This document shows positions 24,043 to 36,419 of a stretch of 64,000 nucleotides of DNA, piece by piece. The DNA comes from Berberis thunbergii. Taxonomy: Eukaryota; Streptophyta; Magnoliopsida; Ranunculales; Berberidaceae. The stretch covers positions 1 through 64,000 of the forward strand of contig QNQO01005755.1 in the NCBI GenBank assembly GCA_003290165.1, in the 5' to 3' direction. A model generated the notes under the pieces. The model was not told the origin of the DNA and did no database searches. It was given only the letters and a program-made list of their open reading frames with translations. Positions within the stretch are counted from its first letter, which is position 1. Each line of letters begins with the position of its first letter. Position numbers and translations under genes: made by a program.

Positions 24043-24660
24043 TGATGATACATCAAATTGTTCTCTGATCAACGCAGTACATGTGTCATGATAATCTAGT
24101 CAACAGAACAAAACAAACCCTATTGCATGCACAATGCACCGAGGCCTAGACAACATCAAGCCCATTATTGGCAGATTTCAGAATGTTGGACCTGAATTGC
24201 AAAAATCCACTAAGCTCACACATCACGCAGTCAAGCCCAATACTGGTAAACCAAGATAAGGCAAAGAAAGCCCCGATAAGGGAAATATCTAGGGGATCGA
24301 CCCAAGACAGGCAAGAAATATGATAGTATAAGTCATCCAACGAAACTTCCTTGCATAGACAACATTCAAAAAGGGAAACCTCGCCCGTAGATCTTGGAAC
24401 ACAAGTCGTGTAGGGAAACTATCCCACATGGACATCTCCCAAACAGGAAAGGATCACCAACAAGATATCTTTCCCTAAACTACGCCACCAAAGGCCTAGC
24501 CAAACAAGGACTCCTACACTATAAAAAGAAGATAAGGTCGATGAACTTAAGGTACACTACAGAATCCCAGTTAACAGTTTTAAGCCTCTCCTAAGCCTTA
24601 TCTAACTTAAGCATCAAATTGCCATCAGCCGCCACACAGTGGTCTTAGTATGCTACCTGT
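24043..24660 (+). mobile_element. Probable 3' LTR of the Tat-type remnant
   Basis: A polypurine tract CGGAGGGGGAGTAG (24029-24041) directly precedes TGATGATACATC at 24043, a typical LTR start. A TATA-like CTATAAAAAG at about 24520 would serve as the LTR promoter. The right border is not certain; I place it loosely near 24660. The 5' LTR and primer site are not in the window, so the element is truncated on its left. Confidence 0.5.
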
Positions 24661-25790
24661 GCAGGTCTAGGTAAGCAGCGAGGGAGGACAGAAAGAATCA
24701 ACTATATCAACTATAATACATTGTTTATCCTATGACTATCTTACCTTGTCTATCTGAACTGTCGATCACATCTTGCTCGCTACTCTTCTCATGTTTGCTT
24801 GATTGTTATACTTTTCAAGTTTTGCAAGTTTACGCTACTTACTATCTCTTAATTGTCTGAAATGACTAGCACATCTTGTAGTACGTATCGTACTTTTAGA
24901 ACAGTTATTGAGCTAGACTTGTAAACTCGTTATATTCGCATTTTGTTTTACTTATGGTCATGTGGATAACATGTATGTGTTTGCCAAGTTATGTAATCTT
25001 GCTCGAGGATTCGAATAGAATTTGGGAGAGAAACCATTGAAAATAATCCATAACACACAAACCTTATTGACAAGACCCCTATGCCAGCTTTTCCCTGTTT
25101 GCGAACTTTACCCATTTGGTTAGATTTTTTTATCCTCTGTATTAAGACTTTTCCTTGAGCAACGTATAATGACTATTTAGCATTGAATACCTTGTTGTTC
25201 GGTACATGAACTTAGAAACAAAATCCTTAGAGATATGGTTCGACTCAAGAATCTAGAAACTTGCATAGAGACATTGATTATTCATTGTACTAATCATGCT
25301 TCTATGATTACTCAAGTATTCATTATTGGGTGGCATGACTTCTTGCTACATATTGTATTGATGTTTATTTTTAGTTCGCTCACATCAACCAGCTTTGTGC
25401 TTTATTGACCCTGCAAGGGGTGTGCTTCTATTAGTGTGCTGGCGGTATTGCTACAATGTTGATTTGTTTTGTTTTTGTTTAGTCTTATCCACCAAGTGTG
25501 GATTTGTTTTGTAATAGTTGTAGTATTTTTGTTGTACTTATATACTCTGATAAATACTGGATGATTGTATATATTGGACTTGTCACTATGATGCAGAGTT
25601 GGATGTATACTTTCAATTTTGTTCAAATTTTATCATAATTTGTTATTTTGCTTTTTCCCATTGTTTCAAGAATGTGTTATATTGTGATGTTGGGTGTCGT
25701 TACGATTGAACGTTGATTTTGGATTCTGATCACGTGTCACCACGCTGCGAGTTTCATGGCGGGTCGGGGCGTGACACAGATAGATCGATA
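24661..25790. other. AT-rich stretch, possibly LTR-derived at its right end
   Basis: No gene is recognised. The right end reads GGGTCGGGGCGTGACACA (about 25761-25780), a phrase common at the 3' ends of gypsy LTRs just before the primer-binding site. No primer-binding site follows and no partner repeat was found, so this may be a solo or truncated LTR of unknown left border. Confidence 0.25.
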
Positions 25791-26974
25791 AATAGTTGCA
25801 TTCATATGGACCCCACCTTGACGAAAGAGTGATTTGACAATGAGAGTATAACACGTCTGATCTAATTTCTTTACAAATGTTGGTTGCTGATTGAGGTCTC
25901 TTTTAATGTTTAATTTCTTCGATGATGATTATTTATTAATGAAATTTATGCTTTTGCGTCATATTATTTGGTTTTTATGATTGGGGTTGGTTCTTATGAT
26001 TTGTTTGATCATCACATCAAGAACTTCATATGTCCTTGCAAAAATTTGTACCATTTATGTCATTTCAACTTGAGCTTATGATACCTTATTTATATTATAG
26101 AGTATTGTATTTTAGGTTACCAAGGATAATTCTAATGAAATGGCAGGATGTTGATATTTGGTTTTGTGCATGGGTTTCCTATACATTTAATTTTAAGTTC
26201 ACATGTTATTTACGAATCAATTTGGTATGTGTTGGTATGTATATATTCATTTGAGTTTACAAATTATATGAATAAATTTAGTTGGTGTTTGTATTTTTTG
26301 AGTTCCCTATGTACATCTAAGCTTAAGTCCAAAAGGCCCATCAACCTTAGTTAATACAAAACAATATGTTTGGTTTTTGTATTGAGTCTGTATATGTAAT
26401 GTCTAAGATTAAGCCCGATAGGCAGTTACACCATATTAATCAGTGGGAGTTTAAGTTTGGCTCGGATTGACCACACTTGCCCCAACAATCTCCACCATGG
26501 GAAATTAGTCTTATTTATATGTCTTATTGCACTAGGTAGCTGGCTAATTCACGAAATTTTACCCTTATGAATAAATTTGAATGATTGGGAGTCAATAGTT
26601 TAATTGAATGTTGATCTGCTTTTGGACCTATAGCTGGCTAATTCACGAAATTCGACCCTCTTATGAATAAATTTCCGCCCTATTCTTATCATGATCCCCA
26701 TTTACTTCTTTTTGAATCAGGGTGTGGTGGTTTAGCCTAGGTAAGGTTAGGAAGCTTTCTTCTCTTGTCTTGGAAACATTGACTCCATCTTCTCCAATGA
26801 TAGGCAATTGTTGAAGTTCATCCCCTTTGCTACTTTATAATTACTTGAGTTTTTCTGAAGGTATGAAATTCTAGTAACACATCCCCTTTGCAATTTACGA
26901 AGTATATTTGAAGTGTAATGGTAAAATCATTGAGGAACAAGGCCCAAAATGAAAAGACACTTTTGATATCAAGC

Positions 26975-27006
<32 letters not shown>

Positions 27007-28282
27007 TTTGCCGTTAATTCTTCTTTGTGGGTAATTTCTTATTCATTTGGTAGAGTCATTTGGTATCCTCTATTTGTTATTTTAAATAATTAAGTTACTT
27101 GAGGTCTACATTGGTGTTCAAAGTGGTGATCGGTTTTGTGGTTATTCAGAGGGGTCTTCATTGATAATCTTGTCTCATCGAGTGGATTGAATATCTACGC
27201 AAAGGATCAAACTGTAAGATAAAATGTATTTCAAGTTGGTGACCAACTCAAGAACTTACAAAGGAATGTCTTTCAATTTCTTCATGACATTTATTCATTT
27301 GTTATTTACTGAATGTATGACTTTCTCTAGGGAAGTTGAATGTTTTAAAAGATGTTGCATGGTTTTTGTGATAGGAAACAAACAACTAGTGTTCTTCGTG
27401 ATATTCATAGTGCTATCTAGTATTTTAGTTCATACCTCTCGCATGCCTCTCTTAGTTCTCTTTATTGTTGCTTATTGTGATTTGATTGCATTGGAAGTAT
27501 TTATCATCAATTTGACTCAATTTGATTTAAAGAAATGATGATTGTCCTATTAATTTGTTTTACTTCCTTCACTCGTCAGTAAAATTTTTGGAAGTGCAAT
27601 TTGTCGACAACAAACACTTGTGGATATCTTTCATAATTGTCTTTTTGATGTCAATCAATCGTGGAAGTAGTAGTAGATTGAACCACCAAAATACACATGA
27701 ACTCCACATAGTAGAACACAAAGCACAAAGCTTAACTTTATTTTTATTCAATAATCAACAACTAAAATGGCTTATACAAAATGGGCCTATATTAATAGGC
27801 TTTTAAGACTCCAAAATAAAAACAAATACATGTAGAAACTTTCTAACTTATACCTACTAAAAATACCACTTAAAACTATCCTAAAACGCTTAAAACAGAC
27901 TTTATAAACCTCGTAGAACATGTAAAACTACCCAAAAACGAAATTACATAAAATATTTTCTAAACCTATAACTCAAATAAGTTCTATTTTACAACTAAAA
28001 AAAACTTGTCCTCGAGTTTTGCAATAGAGTTGTTTGCACTTAAATATTTGCATCTTTTATGCTTGTTTGCAAAAGAATCCAACCTCGTATTTGGTCTTTG
28101 TAATGGTTTTCTAGATCTAAGTAAAATATTGAAACATGCTAACCACGAGATGAATAATGTCGTGACCAAAACAAACACAGTTCAAAATGCTAATTGACTT
28201 GCAATTTTTCTTAAAACATAACAAGAATGGATTTTCATACCCTTGATCTCCTTGGTAGTCTTCAAAATTTTAAGGTGAATCA
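25791..28282. other. Long AT-rich intergenic stretch
   Basis: I see no supported gene. It contains a (TTAT)n microsatellite (26976-27009). Near 27980-28030 a minus-strand phrase AAACTCGAGGACAAG resembles the 3' end of gypsy pol frames and suggests a small retroelement relic. The open frames here are short, Phe/Ile/Leu-rich and typical of chance in AT-rich DNA. Confidence 0.35.
26976..27009. repeat. (TTAT)n microsatellite
   Basis: About eight tetranucleotide units, seen directly. Confidence 0.9.
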
Positions 28283-28291
28283 ATGATTTTT

Positions 28292-29012
28292 AGAAAAATG
28301 ACTTTTAAGGCCTACTTCTTCACAAAATAGACAATTTAGTAATTGATGTAATGGCTAATTTGTGCCTACTTTTATAACCAACAAGGACTCTTTCATTAAC
28401 CCAGGTTAACTCAAAAAATTATAGGACATATTTACCATTCTTAAACAAATAGTAAACATAATTTTATACTTTTATGACTAACAATGACTCTTTTATTAAT
28501 GATTCTAATTTTTTTTTTGTTATTTTTACTCTTTTTTTAACCCTTTACCCTCCCACCACATACGTTGGTAAGTATAGACATTAATTATTTTTATTATGAC
28601 CAACTAATTATATTTTTTTATTGACTGACAAGTTAATCAAATTATTATGCTAAGGTTTGGTAAACTTTTCATAATGTAGTTTATGAAGATTAGAAATTTG
28701 ATTTCAATAGTTAATAAAATCACTTTGATTAACTTGTCATAAATTTGATTAGAAAAGTTTACAGGTACCCCGTGCATTACCTTTCGTAATGATGATTAGA
28801 AATTTTGGTTTTAATTATCGTTGCTTCTTATTCCATAATGTAGTTAATAAAATCAATTTTCCCACTATCAAAATTTGATTTCCTATTCTTCAATGCATGG
28901 GTACTTGTAAAATAATAAATTTTATTTTCTGTCACTATTTAATCACAAGCTATCTACCACAGAGCATGATTATAGCCTCATAGGTAAAATTGGAATAGAT
29001 ATTGAATAAGAT
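28292..29012 (+). repeat. Left terminal inverted repeat of the Mutator-like element
   Basis: Inverted partner of 37062-37795. Several small indels separate the arms. Confidence 0.8.
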
Positions 29013-29026
29013 AATTTCGTGTAAAC

Positions 29027-29485
29027 TAAATAGTGATAGAGAATTGAAGCAACCATTAATTGAAACAAAAAAAATTGCTCTTCAAACTCACATATACCTT
29101 CACAACCAGTCAAATATAAACACATTCAGAGTTAATTATAAAACATTCAAGAATAAAAACAAAAAGTGCTAACATTAAAATATAAATGCAACCATTTGTA
29201 GCTAACTAAATGACATAAATAATTGCTTAAACTGCAATTAAAGAACAAGATAATAGACCACTCAAGAAGGCCACTATTGAAATACTTATAATTGACCCAT
29301 TTGATTTTATTGAGTGGTCGGTTATATTTAATTGTAGTTTGAGCAATTATTTTATGACATTTTATTCTTGAATATTTTTTCACTCTGAATGTGTTTGTAT
29401 TTGACTAGTTTTGAAGGTATATCAGAGTTTGAAAAGCAATTTCTTGTTTCAATTAATGATTGCTTCAATTTTCTCTCACTATTTA
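29027..29485. repeat. Foldback (hairpin) element
   Basis: The arm 29027-29263 pairs with 29312-29485 in inverted orientation. Matching blocks include AAATAGTGA-AGA-AATTGAAGCA, ATTAATTGAAACAA, ATATACCTTCA, AAACACATTCAGAGT, ATTCAAGAATAA and GACATAAAATAATTGCT-type text, closing near 29290. It is a MITE-like foldback about 460 bp long with a small loop. Its outer phrase CTCTCACTATTTAATCA also occurs inside the Mutator TIR (CTGTCACTATTTAATCAC at about 28929), so it may derive from the same family. Confidence 0.75.
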
Positions 29486-29554
29486 ATCATCGCCATTAGA
29501 TCTCATCACTTCTCTAATCTGGACCATTGTTTATAAGGCTTTCTCTTCTTCTCC

Positions 29555-30979
29555 ATGGCGGCTCCTCAAGCCGCCAAGGGAGGAGAGCCGCCATTAGGAG
29601 GTGGAGGTGCACCAACTGAGGTCAAACATCGAAGTTTCCTCCAAGCTTTGGGGGTTGTGAAGAAGGCTACCATTGAAGAAGAACCTATGAAAGGGAATCG
29701 ATTTCGCAAAGATGGTTGCCCGACACTTTCAATGAATGTTTCTGAATCTAAAAGATGTGAAAGGTATGTCAAAAAGTTTGTTATGGTTCTTAAGTTTTCT
29801 AGCTATCGCCCTTCCCTTGAAGATATTCGTGAAACCATCCATAGATCTTGGGGAGTTATGGGTGATTTCACCATGGGTTTGTTAGATCCGAGACATGTGA
29901 TTGTTAGATTTCAATCGGAAGAGGAAGTTATTAAGGTTTTGTCACAGGATTCTTTTATGATCCGAGGGGTTAGATTCAAAGCATCCCCTTGGCATCAAGA
30001 TTTTAGCCTTAGGGAAGATCCGATTTTAGCACCTTTGTGGGTAGATCTTCCTTTACAAATTTTCCATCTTTTGTTTTTAAAAGAAGTTGGTGAAACCATT
30101 GGTTCCTTTCTTAGAATTGATGATAGCACCCTTGGTTTCACCCGTCCCGGGGCGGCTAGCATGTGTGTAGAAATGGATCTTTCTGAGAAGCTTCCTAGTA
30201 GAATTTGGTTGGAGTTTTTCGGATCCACCGGATTTTGGCAAAAACTTGTGTATCTGGGATTTAAATATTGTGAAAATTGTTCTATGATTGGCCACACCTT
30301 TGAAGCTTGAAGAAAGCGGTTGGGGATCCGAAAGGGTACAAATAAGGGAGAAGATGAAATGGGGATTAAATCGAAGGAGGAGAATATGAAAACCCGAAAC
30401 GGAAGGGAGAAGAGTGTAGTGACCCAACCAAAAGGAAAGGGAATAACTAAAGTATACAAGCCAGTCACTAAACAGGTTGAGTTTGTTAATTCTTTGGCTG
30501 AAAACAGGGTTGACAACGTTGGTCCAAGCAATCGAAATAAGGACGAGGAAGGAAGGGAGGTCGGCCCTAAGAGTTCAAGTATTGATGGTTTAATCGAGAA
30601 CAATCCCTTTGCAATATTGGCAAGTTTAGGCCAAGATGTGCAAGTTGGGAAGGAGTTGAGCAATGTTAATGTTGTGTCTAAATTTCCAATTGTAAAAGAG
30701 GGGAACAATTCCTCTTCGGTTGCTAATTCCAGACTGAATTTAGGAAAGGAATCTGAATTGCATGGAAATAATTATTCGGAAATAGATGTTAATCTTGAAG
30801 GGGAAGAACATACTATTAATGTTTCGGTGAAGGAAATACTTTTCAAGTTCAAATTGGATTGTAAAGATGCAGGGTACTCTTCTAGTGGGATTGACATAGC
30901 CATGCAGGCTGTGTTGGATGAAGGTTTACAGGATTTGGCTAACTCTTTAGTTCCTTGCGAGGCATGGGGGCAGGGCTAG
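29555..30979 (+). pseudogene. LINE 1 ORF1 (gag-like, DUF4283/zinc-knuckle), one in-frame stop
   Basis: ATG at 29555 opens MAAPQAAKGGEPPL. An RNA-binding DUF4283-like domain follows (about residues 60-190, with VMVLKFSSYRPSLEDI and LWVDLPLQIFHLLFL), then the CCHC knuckle CENCSMIGHTFEA. At 30308 the codon expected for the last Cys of the knuckle is TGA. The same frame then stays open through RKRLGIRKGTNKGEDEMG to a TAG at 30977. One TGC-to-TGA change therefore both removes the fourth zinc ligand and splits the protein into 251 and about 222 residues. The product would be the nucleic-acid chaperone that coats the LINE RNA. The ORF is otherwise well kept. Confidence 0.9.
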
Positions 30980-31089
30980 GCTCGAGTGATGACAATTGTG
31001 TAGCAGGGGTGCAAGTTTATAGAAAGAATGTTTTGTTCCAGGAAGTTTCAGCGATATAGAGTGAGTCTATGGATAATTCAGGGGATGCT

Positions 31090-31620
31090 ATTGCTACTAA
31101 AACAGAGGATTTGGCGCCTAGATCAGTAGTAGTTACGGTGCCTAGAACGCCAGTGAACGCGGGGCCTGGATTATCAGTGGGTGAGGTGCCTAGATCATTA
31201 CCTGGATCAGTTGTGGGTGCGGTGCTTGGAACAATGGGTGCGGTCCCTAGAGCAGTGGTTGCGATGCCTGGTTTAGCAGTGAATGCAAAGCCTAGATTAG
31301 CAATGGGAGAGGTGCCAAGATCAGTAGTGAATGCGCTGCCTGGATCAGTTGTTGACGTGATGCTTTAGCAGTGGGTGCGGTGCCTACAGCAGTGAATGCA
31401 GGGCATGGTTTAGCACTGAATGCGAGGCCTGGATCATCACAGGTTGCGGTGCCTGGATCAGTACTGGGTGCGGCGCCTAGATCATTTTTGGGTGCGGTGT
31501 TTGTATGTGCTCATGGTGTGGTGCCTGGTTAAGCATCGGGTGCGATGTTTGGATCAAATTTGGGTGCGGTGTCTGGACTAGATCAGGGTGCGGTGCCTTG
31601 AACTGTAGTAGGTGTTCTGT
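31090..31620 (+). repeat. Degenerate minisatellite in the LINE ORF1-ORF2 linker
   Basis: Tandem variants of GGTGCGGTGCCTGGATCAGT (units of about 21 bp with insertions) run for over 500 bp. In one frame they encode Val/Pro/Gly/Ala-rich text such as VVNALPGSVVD. Stops interrupt the frame at 31366 and later. Such an array between the two LINE ORFs is unusual and probably arose by slippage. Confidence 0.7.
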
Positions 31621-32239
31621 CTAGTAATGTAGGTAAAGCTATATTGGTCAATAACATAACAGTCATTCCCAGTAAAATAGAAGATGGGGCTTTTCCTAGC
31701 TCGGCAGTAAATGCGGTTTCTAATAGTCTTACAATGGTTGAGGATGTTCTTAGCACAGGGCCAGTGGATGTTTTGGTATCAAATGCGCAGGAATCAGGAT
31801 ACATTCAGGCAGCCAGTGCGAAGATGCACAGTTTGAATGACGGAAACAGGAAATCATCAGTCTGTAAGTTGCAGCAGGGCGTTGAACCTATTCAGGATTC
31901 TATGGATGATGATATTAACATTTTGGTGAGGGTCAAGAACAAGTTGGAAGATATTCCACGGAATTTGAGTCAAAAAACCTAGGCGAAACTCTAGATATGG
32001 CTATCTCGTTGATCAAAGAAAATAGGCTTCTTCAGAGGAAGAAGATGAATATTAATACTTTAGAGAGTGCAAGTGATGGTAGTGATGACGAAGACTCAGA
32101 ATCCGAAGTTGGTCCTCAGGCAGCGAGTAGTGATTTGGACTTAGGAGTTGTTTCAAAAGGAGAGATGCTCAACATGAAGAGTATGAAAGTCAAGTTGGTG
32201 TTCCTTCCGGGTACACGCCAAGTGGCGAGGCCAATTGAT

Positions 32240-35200
32240 TCTTTTGCCCAAATTTAAAATGATTGATAATATTATGGTTTGGATGCTCGAGCAGTTGGGA
32301 ATAAAGCTACAAAAAATAGACTTAAAAAGTTGGTCAAGGAGTACAAAGTGCGAATCATTATGATTGCAGAACCAATGATTGAAGTCAGTCGATGCTCAGA
32401 GGTTGGAGACAAAATTAAACTGTCAGGTTTCATGTCTAATGAAGCAGAGGTGGAAAGATATGGCTTTTCTGGGACCCGGAGTTAGCAGTCTCGGTGTTGA
32501 AAAGCTTAGAACGGTTTATTCATTGTCAGGTAATTTATCCCAATGCTCATTTATTTTTTATCACTTTCATTTATGCTAAATGCTCAGTGGAGGCGAAAAG
32601 GGAATTATGGGCGGAAATGGATTGTTTGGCTTCTCAGTATGTTGGTCCTTGGATGTTGGGTGGCGACTTCAACGCGGTAATTAGTGAACATGATAAACTA
32701 GGAGGGAACCCCCCATCTTTGGCTAGTAGGTCCGAATTTTTGGAATGTATTGAACACTGCGGGCTGGTTGACTGTGGTTATGTTGGTCCAAAATATACTT
32801 GGTGTAACAATAGGCATGGTGGTGAGCGTATCTGGGCAAGGATTGACAGAGTTTTTGTGAACTCTATGGCTGGATCAGTTGCCTGGCACGAGGGTGGAAC
32901 ATCTTGAACAGACCTTCTCTGATCATGCACCCATTTTGGTTTCCATGCCCATGCAGTCTAGATCCGGTTTCTTGCCATTTAGATTTCTAAATATGTGGAG
33001 TTCTCATCCGACCTTTCAATCCCTCATGGTAGAAGTGTGGTGCTCAGAGACAGGAGTTGTGAGGGCGCTTGATATGGTGGATATCAAATTAAAATCACTT
33101 CGCCGATCGCATATTAAATGGAATAAAGAGGTGTTTGGAAATGTGTTTTACAGACTAAGGGCTTTGGAGGATAAGATGAGCCAATGGGAGAATGTGCTTA
33201 TTTCAGGATTGGAATCGTCTGCAACTAATGCTACCAATATGGCTCCTACTTGGGATGTTAATGCTTGTTGTAATTTGAACAGATGTCAGACAGAGTACAG
33301 GGTGGCCCTTAAGCAGAAGGAACAATTCTGGATGCAAAAATCTGGGAAAAAAGAATTCACGGAAGGGGATGCATGCACCAAATATTTTTTTGCTTCGGTT
33401 AAAGCTAAACAAGAAAGAAGGTCCATATCTTCCATTACTTTACAATGTGGTCGGCAGATTTCTGACTCCGGGGAGATGTTAAGAGAAGCCAATGATTTTT
33501 TTCAGAAACTTTTCTCTTTACAGTGTGTTCAGACATATGACAATGAGTTAATGGATTGTATCCCTTCAGTGATTTCAGATGTGGTATGTGATCAATTAGT
33601 TAAGAGCCCGTCACTGGAAGAAGTTAAAAATGCGACCTTTGAAATTTTGGCAAATAGTGCACCGGGTCCAGTGGGTTTTTTGCTGGGTTCTATCAGTCTT
33701 GCTTGGAGACTATCGGGTTTGATATCTGGAAAGCGGCAGTTCAGTTCTTTGAAAGTGATGCTCTCCCTGTAGCTTTCACAGCTAATTTCATTGCATTGAT
33801 CCCTAAGGTGGACTATTATTTCTCTGATTTATGTCCTATTAGTCTTTGCAATGTGATTTATAAAATCTTCAGTAAATTACTTTGCAATAGACTAGCTCTA
33901 CTTCTACCAGATATGATTAGTCAAGAACAGGGAGCTTTTGTTAGGGGAAGGTCTATCATGGAGAATATTGGATTAGCCCAGGAAATGGTTCGGGATATTA
34001 ATAAAAAAGTCACGGGTGGCAATGTGATCCTTAAAATCGACATGGAAAAGGTGTATGACAGACTGGAATGGCCTTTCCTTTTTGTTGTTCTCAGGAGACT
34101 CGGTTTCTCGAATAGATTGTGTCATCTTGTTTCCAATTGTATTGCTAGTTGTGGCTTTTCGGTTCTGATGCAAGGAGCTTACAATGGTTATTTCAGATCT
34201 TCTAGGGGGTTAAGGCAGGGTGATCCGCTGTCCCCACTTTTATTTGTTATAGCTTCGGAGGTTCTTAGCAGAGGATTGTTGGCCGCCTTTGGTAAAGGTG
34301 AGATATGCAATTAATATACGCCTAGACACTGTCAGCCCATCACACATTTGTTGTATGTAGATGAGACCCTGGTTTTTCTTAATGGGAAACATGCCTCTAT
34401 TACTGGTTGCATGAAGTTGTTGGAAAAATATGAGAAATCATCGGGACAAAAAATTAATGTAGATAAAAGCTCTTTTATGGTCGATGAAAAAGCTGAAGTG
34501 GAACAAGTGGTGGCGGTTAAAACTTATACAGGTTTTCAGTTTACAGATTCGCTGTTGAAATATTTGGGAGTTCCAATTTATCAGGGACGCTGCAAGAATA
34601 TATACTTTGATGCGCTGATCAATAAAATTCAAAAGCGAATTAGTGGTTGGAAAGCTAAGCTCTTATCCCCGGGTGGGAGATTGATTTTGATTAAGCACGT
34701 GTTGAGTTCTATTCCAGTTTATACTACTACCGCCCTGTGTGTCCCTAAGCAGGTTATTTTCAGAATCCATAAATTACTGGCGGATTTCTTTTGGGGAGAT
34801 TGTGAGGGCAGACAAAAGAAGAAATGGATTTCTTGGCATAACATTTGCTTCCCAAAGTCAGAATGCGGGCTTGGGGTCAGAAACCTTGATACGGTCTCTA
34901 GGGCTTTTCGCATGAAAGCACTATGGAACTTGGTCAATACGGAGTCCTTGTGGGCGAATTTCACGAGAACTAAATATTGGACGAAGGATGTTCCTTTGAT
35001 TTATCAAGAAGTGAATAATAGTGCCTCGCCTTTTATGAAGGAGATCATGAAGTTTAAAATTATTTTTGTTGGAAGTAGTATTTGGCAGATTGGTAAGGGT
35101 AATTCGAGTTTTTTTGCTTCAAACTGAAATCTCACTTCGATTTTCTGAAAACGGACGGTTTGGAGTTGCAAGATATGTGGTCGTCAGTGGCGGAGGTGTG

Positions 35201-36321
35201 CAATGGAGATTTCAAGTTGGTGTCTCCAGCTCTTAGAAACTTGGCGAGGACTTTGTTTGATGACAAATTCAAGGGTAGTGAGCAAGGAAAGGATCAGTGT
35301 ATATGGACCCCGGATTCAGATGGAGGTTTTAGTTTGCATTCGGTGTATGAACGTTTTCATGATAAGAAGGGTAAATCCAAGTTGTTTGACAAGATTTGGC
35401 GGCCTATGTTGTCGTCCAAAATCTCAGTATTCATTTGGAAGCTCTTACTAAGAAGTGTCCCAGTCAATGGGGAATTATATAGGTGCGGGATTAGCTTAGC
35501 GTCCAGGTGTTATTGTTGTCACTCTCCGAGTGTAGAAACCTTGACTCATCTTTTTCTCTAAGGAAGCCTAGCTAATGGGGTGTGGCGTCATTTTGAGGCG
35601 ATATTTGATATCCATGTTAGAAGGCCAGCGGAAATATCTATTGTATTGACTGTTTGGTTTAGGAAGGCTAATAAGAATTCTCAGATGGGTCTCCTTTATT
35701 ATTTAACGCCTATGTTTATCTTGTGGGAGATTTGGGAGCAGCGTTGCCAGTCGGCTGTTGAGAATGGAAAGCCGAGTATGGGGACAGTTATTCTATTAGT
35801 GAGAAAGAGTCTTCGTATGGCTAATTCTTTTTCAGTTCCCAAGCGATTGAGTGCGAAAAAGAAACCATTAATCTTGCTAGGTTTCCCTCTAGTTCCGATT
35901 CTCCACATGCGCAATAGAATAGTGTACTGGAATTTTTCTCGGGAGGAATTTGTGGCTCTTAATGTAGATGGTTCTTCAAGGGGCCACAACGGGTATTATT
36001 ATCAGGAAAAGCTTGGGAAACTGCCTTGGGGCTAAGCAAGTAGTTTTGGGTGAAGGATCTAACAACTTTGCGGAGGTTCGGGCAGTTATTGAAGGTTTTC
36101 TTTTGTGCAATAGGTTACGTTTTACAAAAGTTTCTTTGCAAACGGATTCCAAAATTGTGAGGGGATGGTTCTATGAGGATTTCAAAATCCCTTGGTTTAC
36201 GAAAAACGCTTGGCGGGAAATTAAGCGATTGACATCTCATATGGAGGTTAGTTGTGTTCATATTTTTAGGGAAGCTAATGTTGTGGCGGATGCACTTGCG
36301 AATTTGGCTCAAAAAGAATGA
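32240..36321 (+). pseudogene. LINE 1 ORF2 (endonuclease, reverse transcriptase, RNase H), broken
   Basis: The AP endonuclease is readable across several frames: NKATKNRLKKLVKEYKV and IIMIAEP (32.3 kb), MLGGDFNAVI and KYTWCNN with RIDRVFV (32.65-32.85 kb), then FSDHAPILV after a frameshift. The reverse transcriptase follows: KEQFWMQKSGKKEFTEGDA (33.3 kb), ISLCNVIYKIFSKLL, QGAFVRGRSIMENI, ILKIDMEKVYDRLEWPF, GLRQGDPLSPLLFVI, and the catalytic box as YVDE (34350) instead of YADD. After the thumb (KISGWKAKLLSPGGR-type text) there is a zf-RVT-like segment with RCYCCHSPSVETLTHLF, and an RNase H with NVDGSSRG, ALQTDSK-type and HIFREANVVADALANLAQ motifs. At least five frame changes plus the altered catalytic box make it non-functional. 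Confidence 0.95.
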
Positions 36322-36419
36322 ATTAGTAGAGAATACGGAGCAGCTGATCTTCCAATCAGGATTAGAAGATTGGTCATCTAGACAAGAATCGCACTCCATA
36401 TTTTAGAAAGGCTATATGA

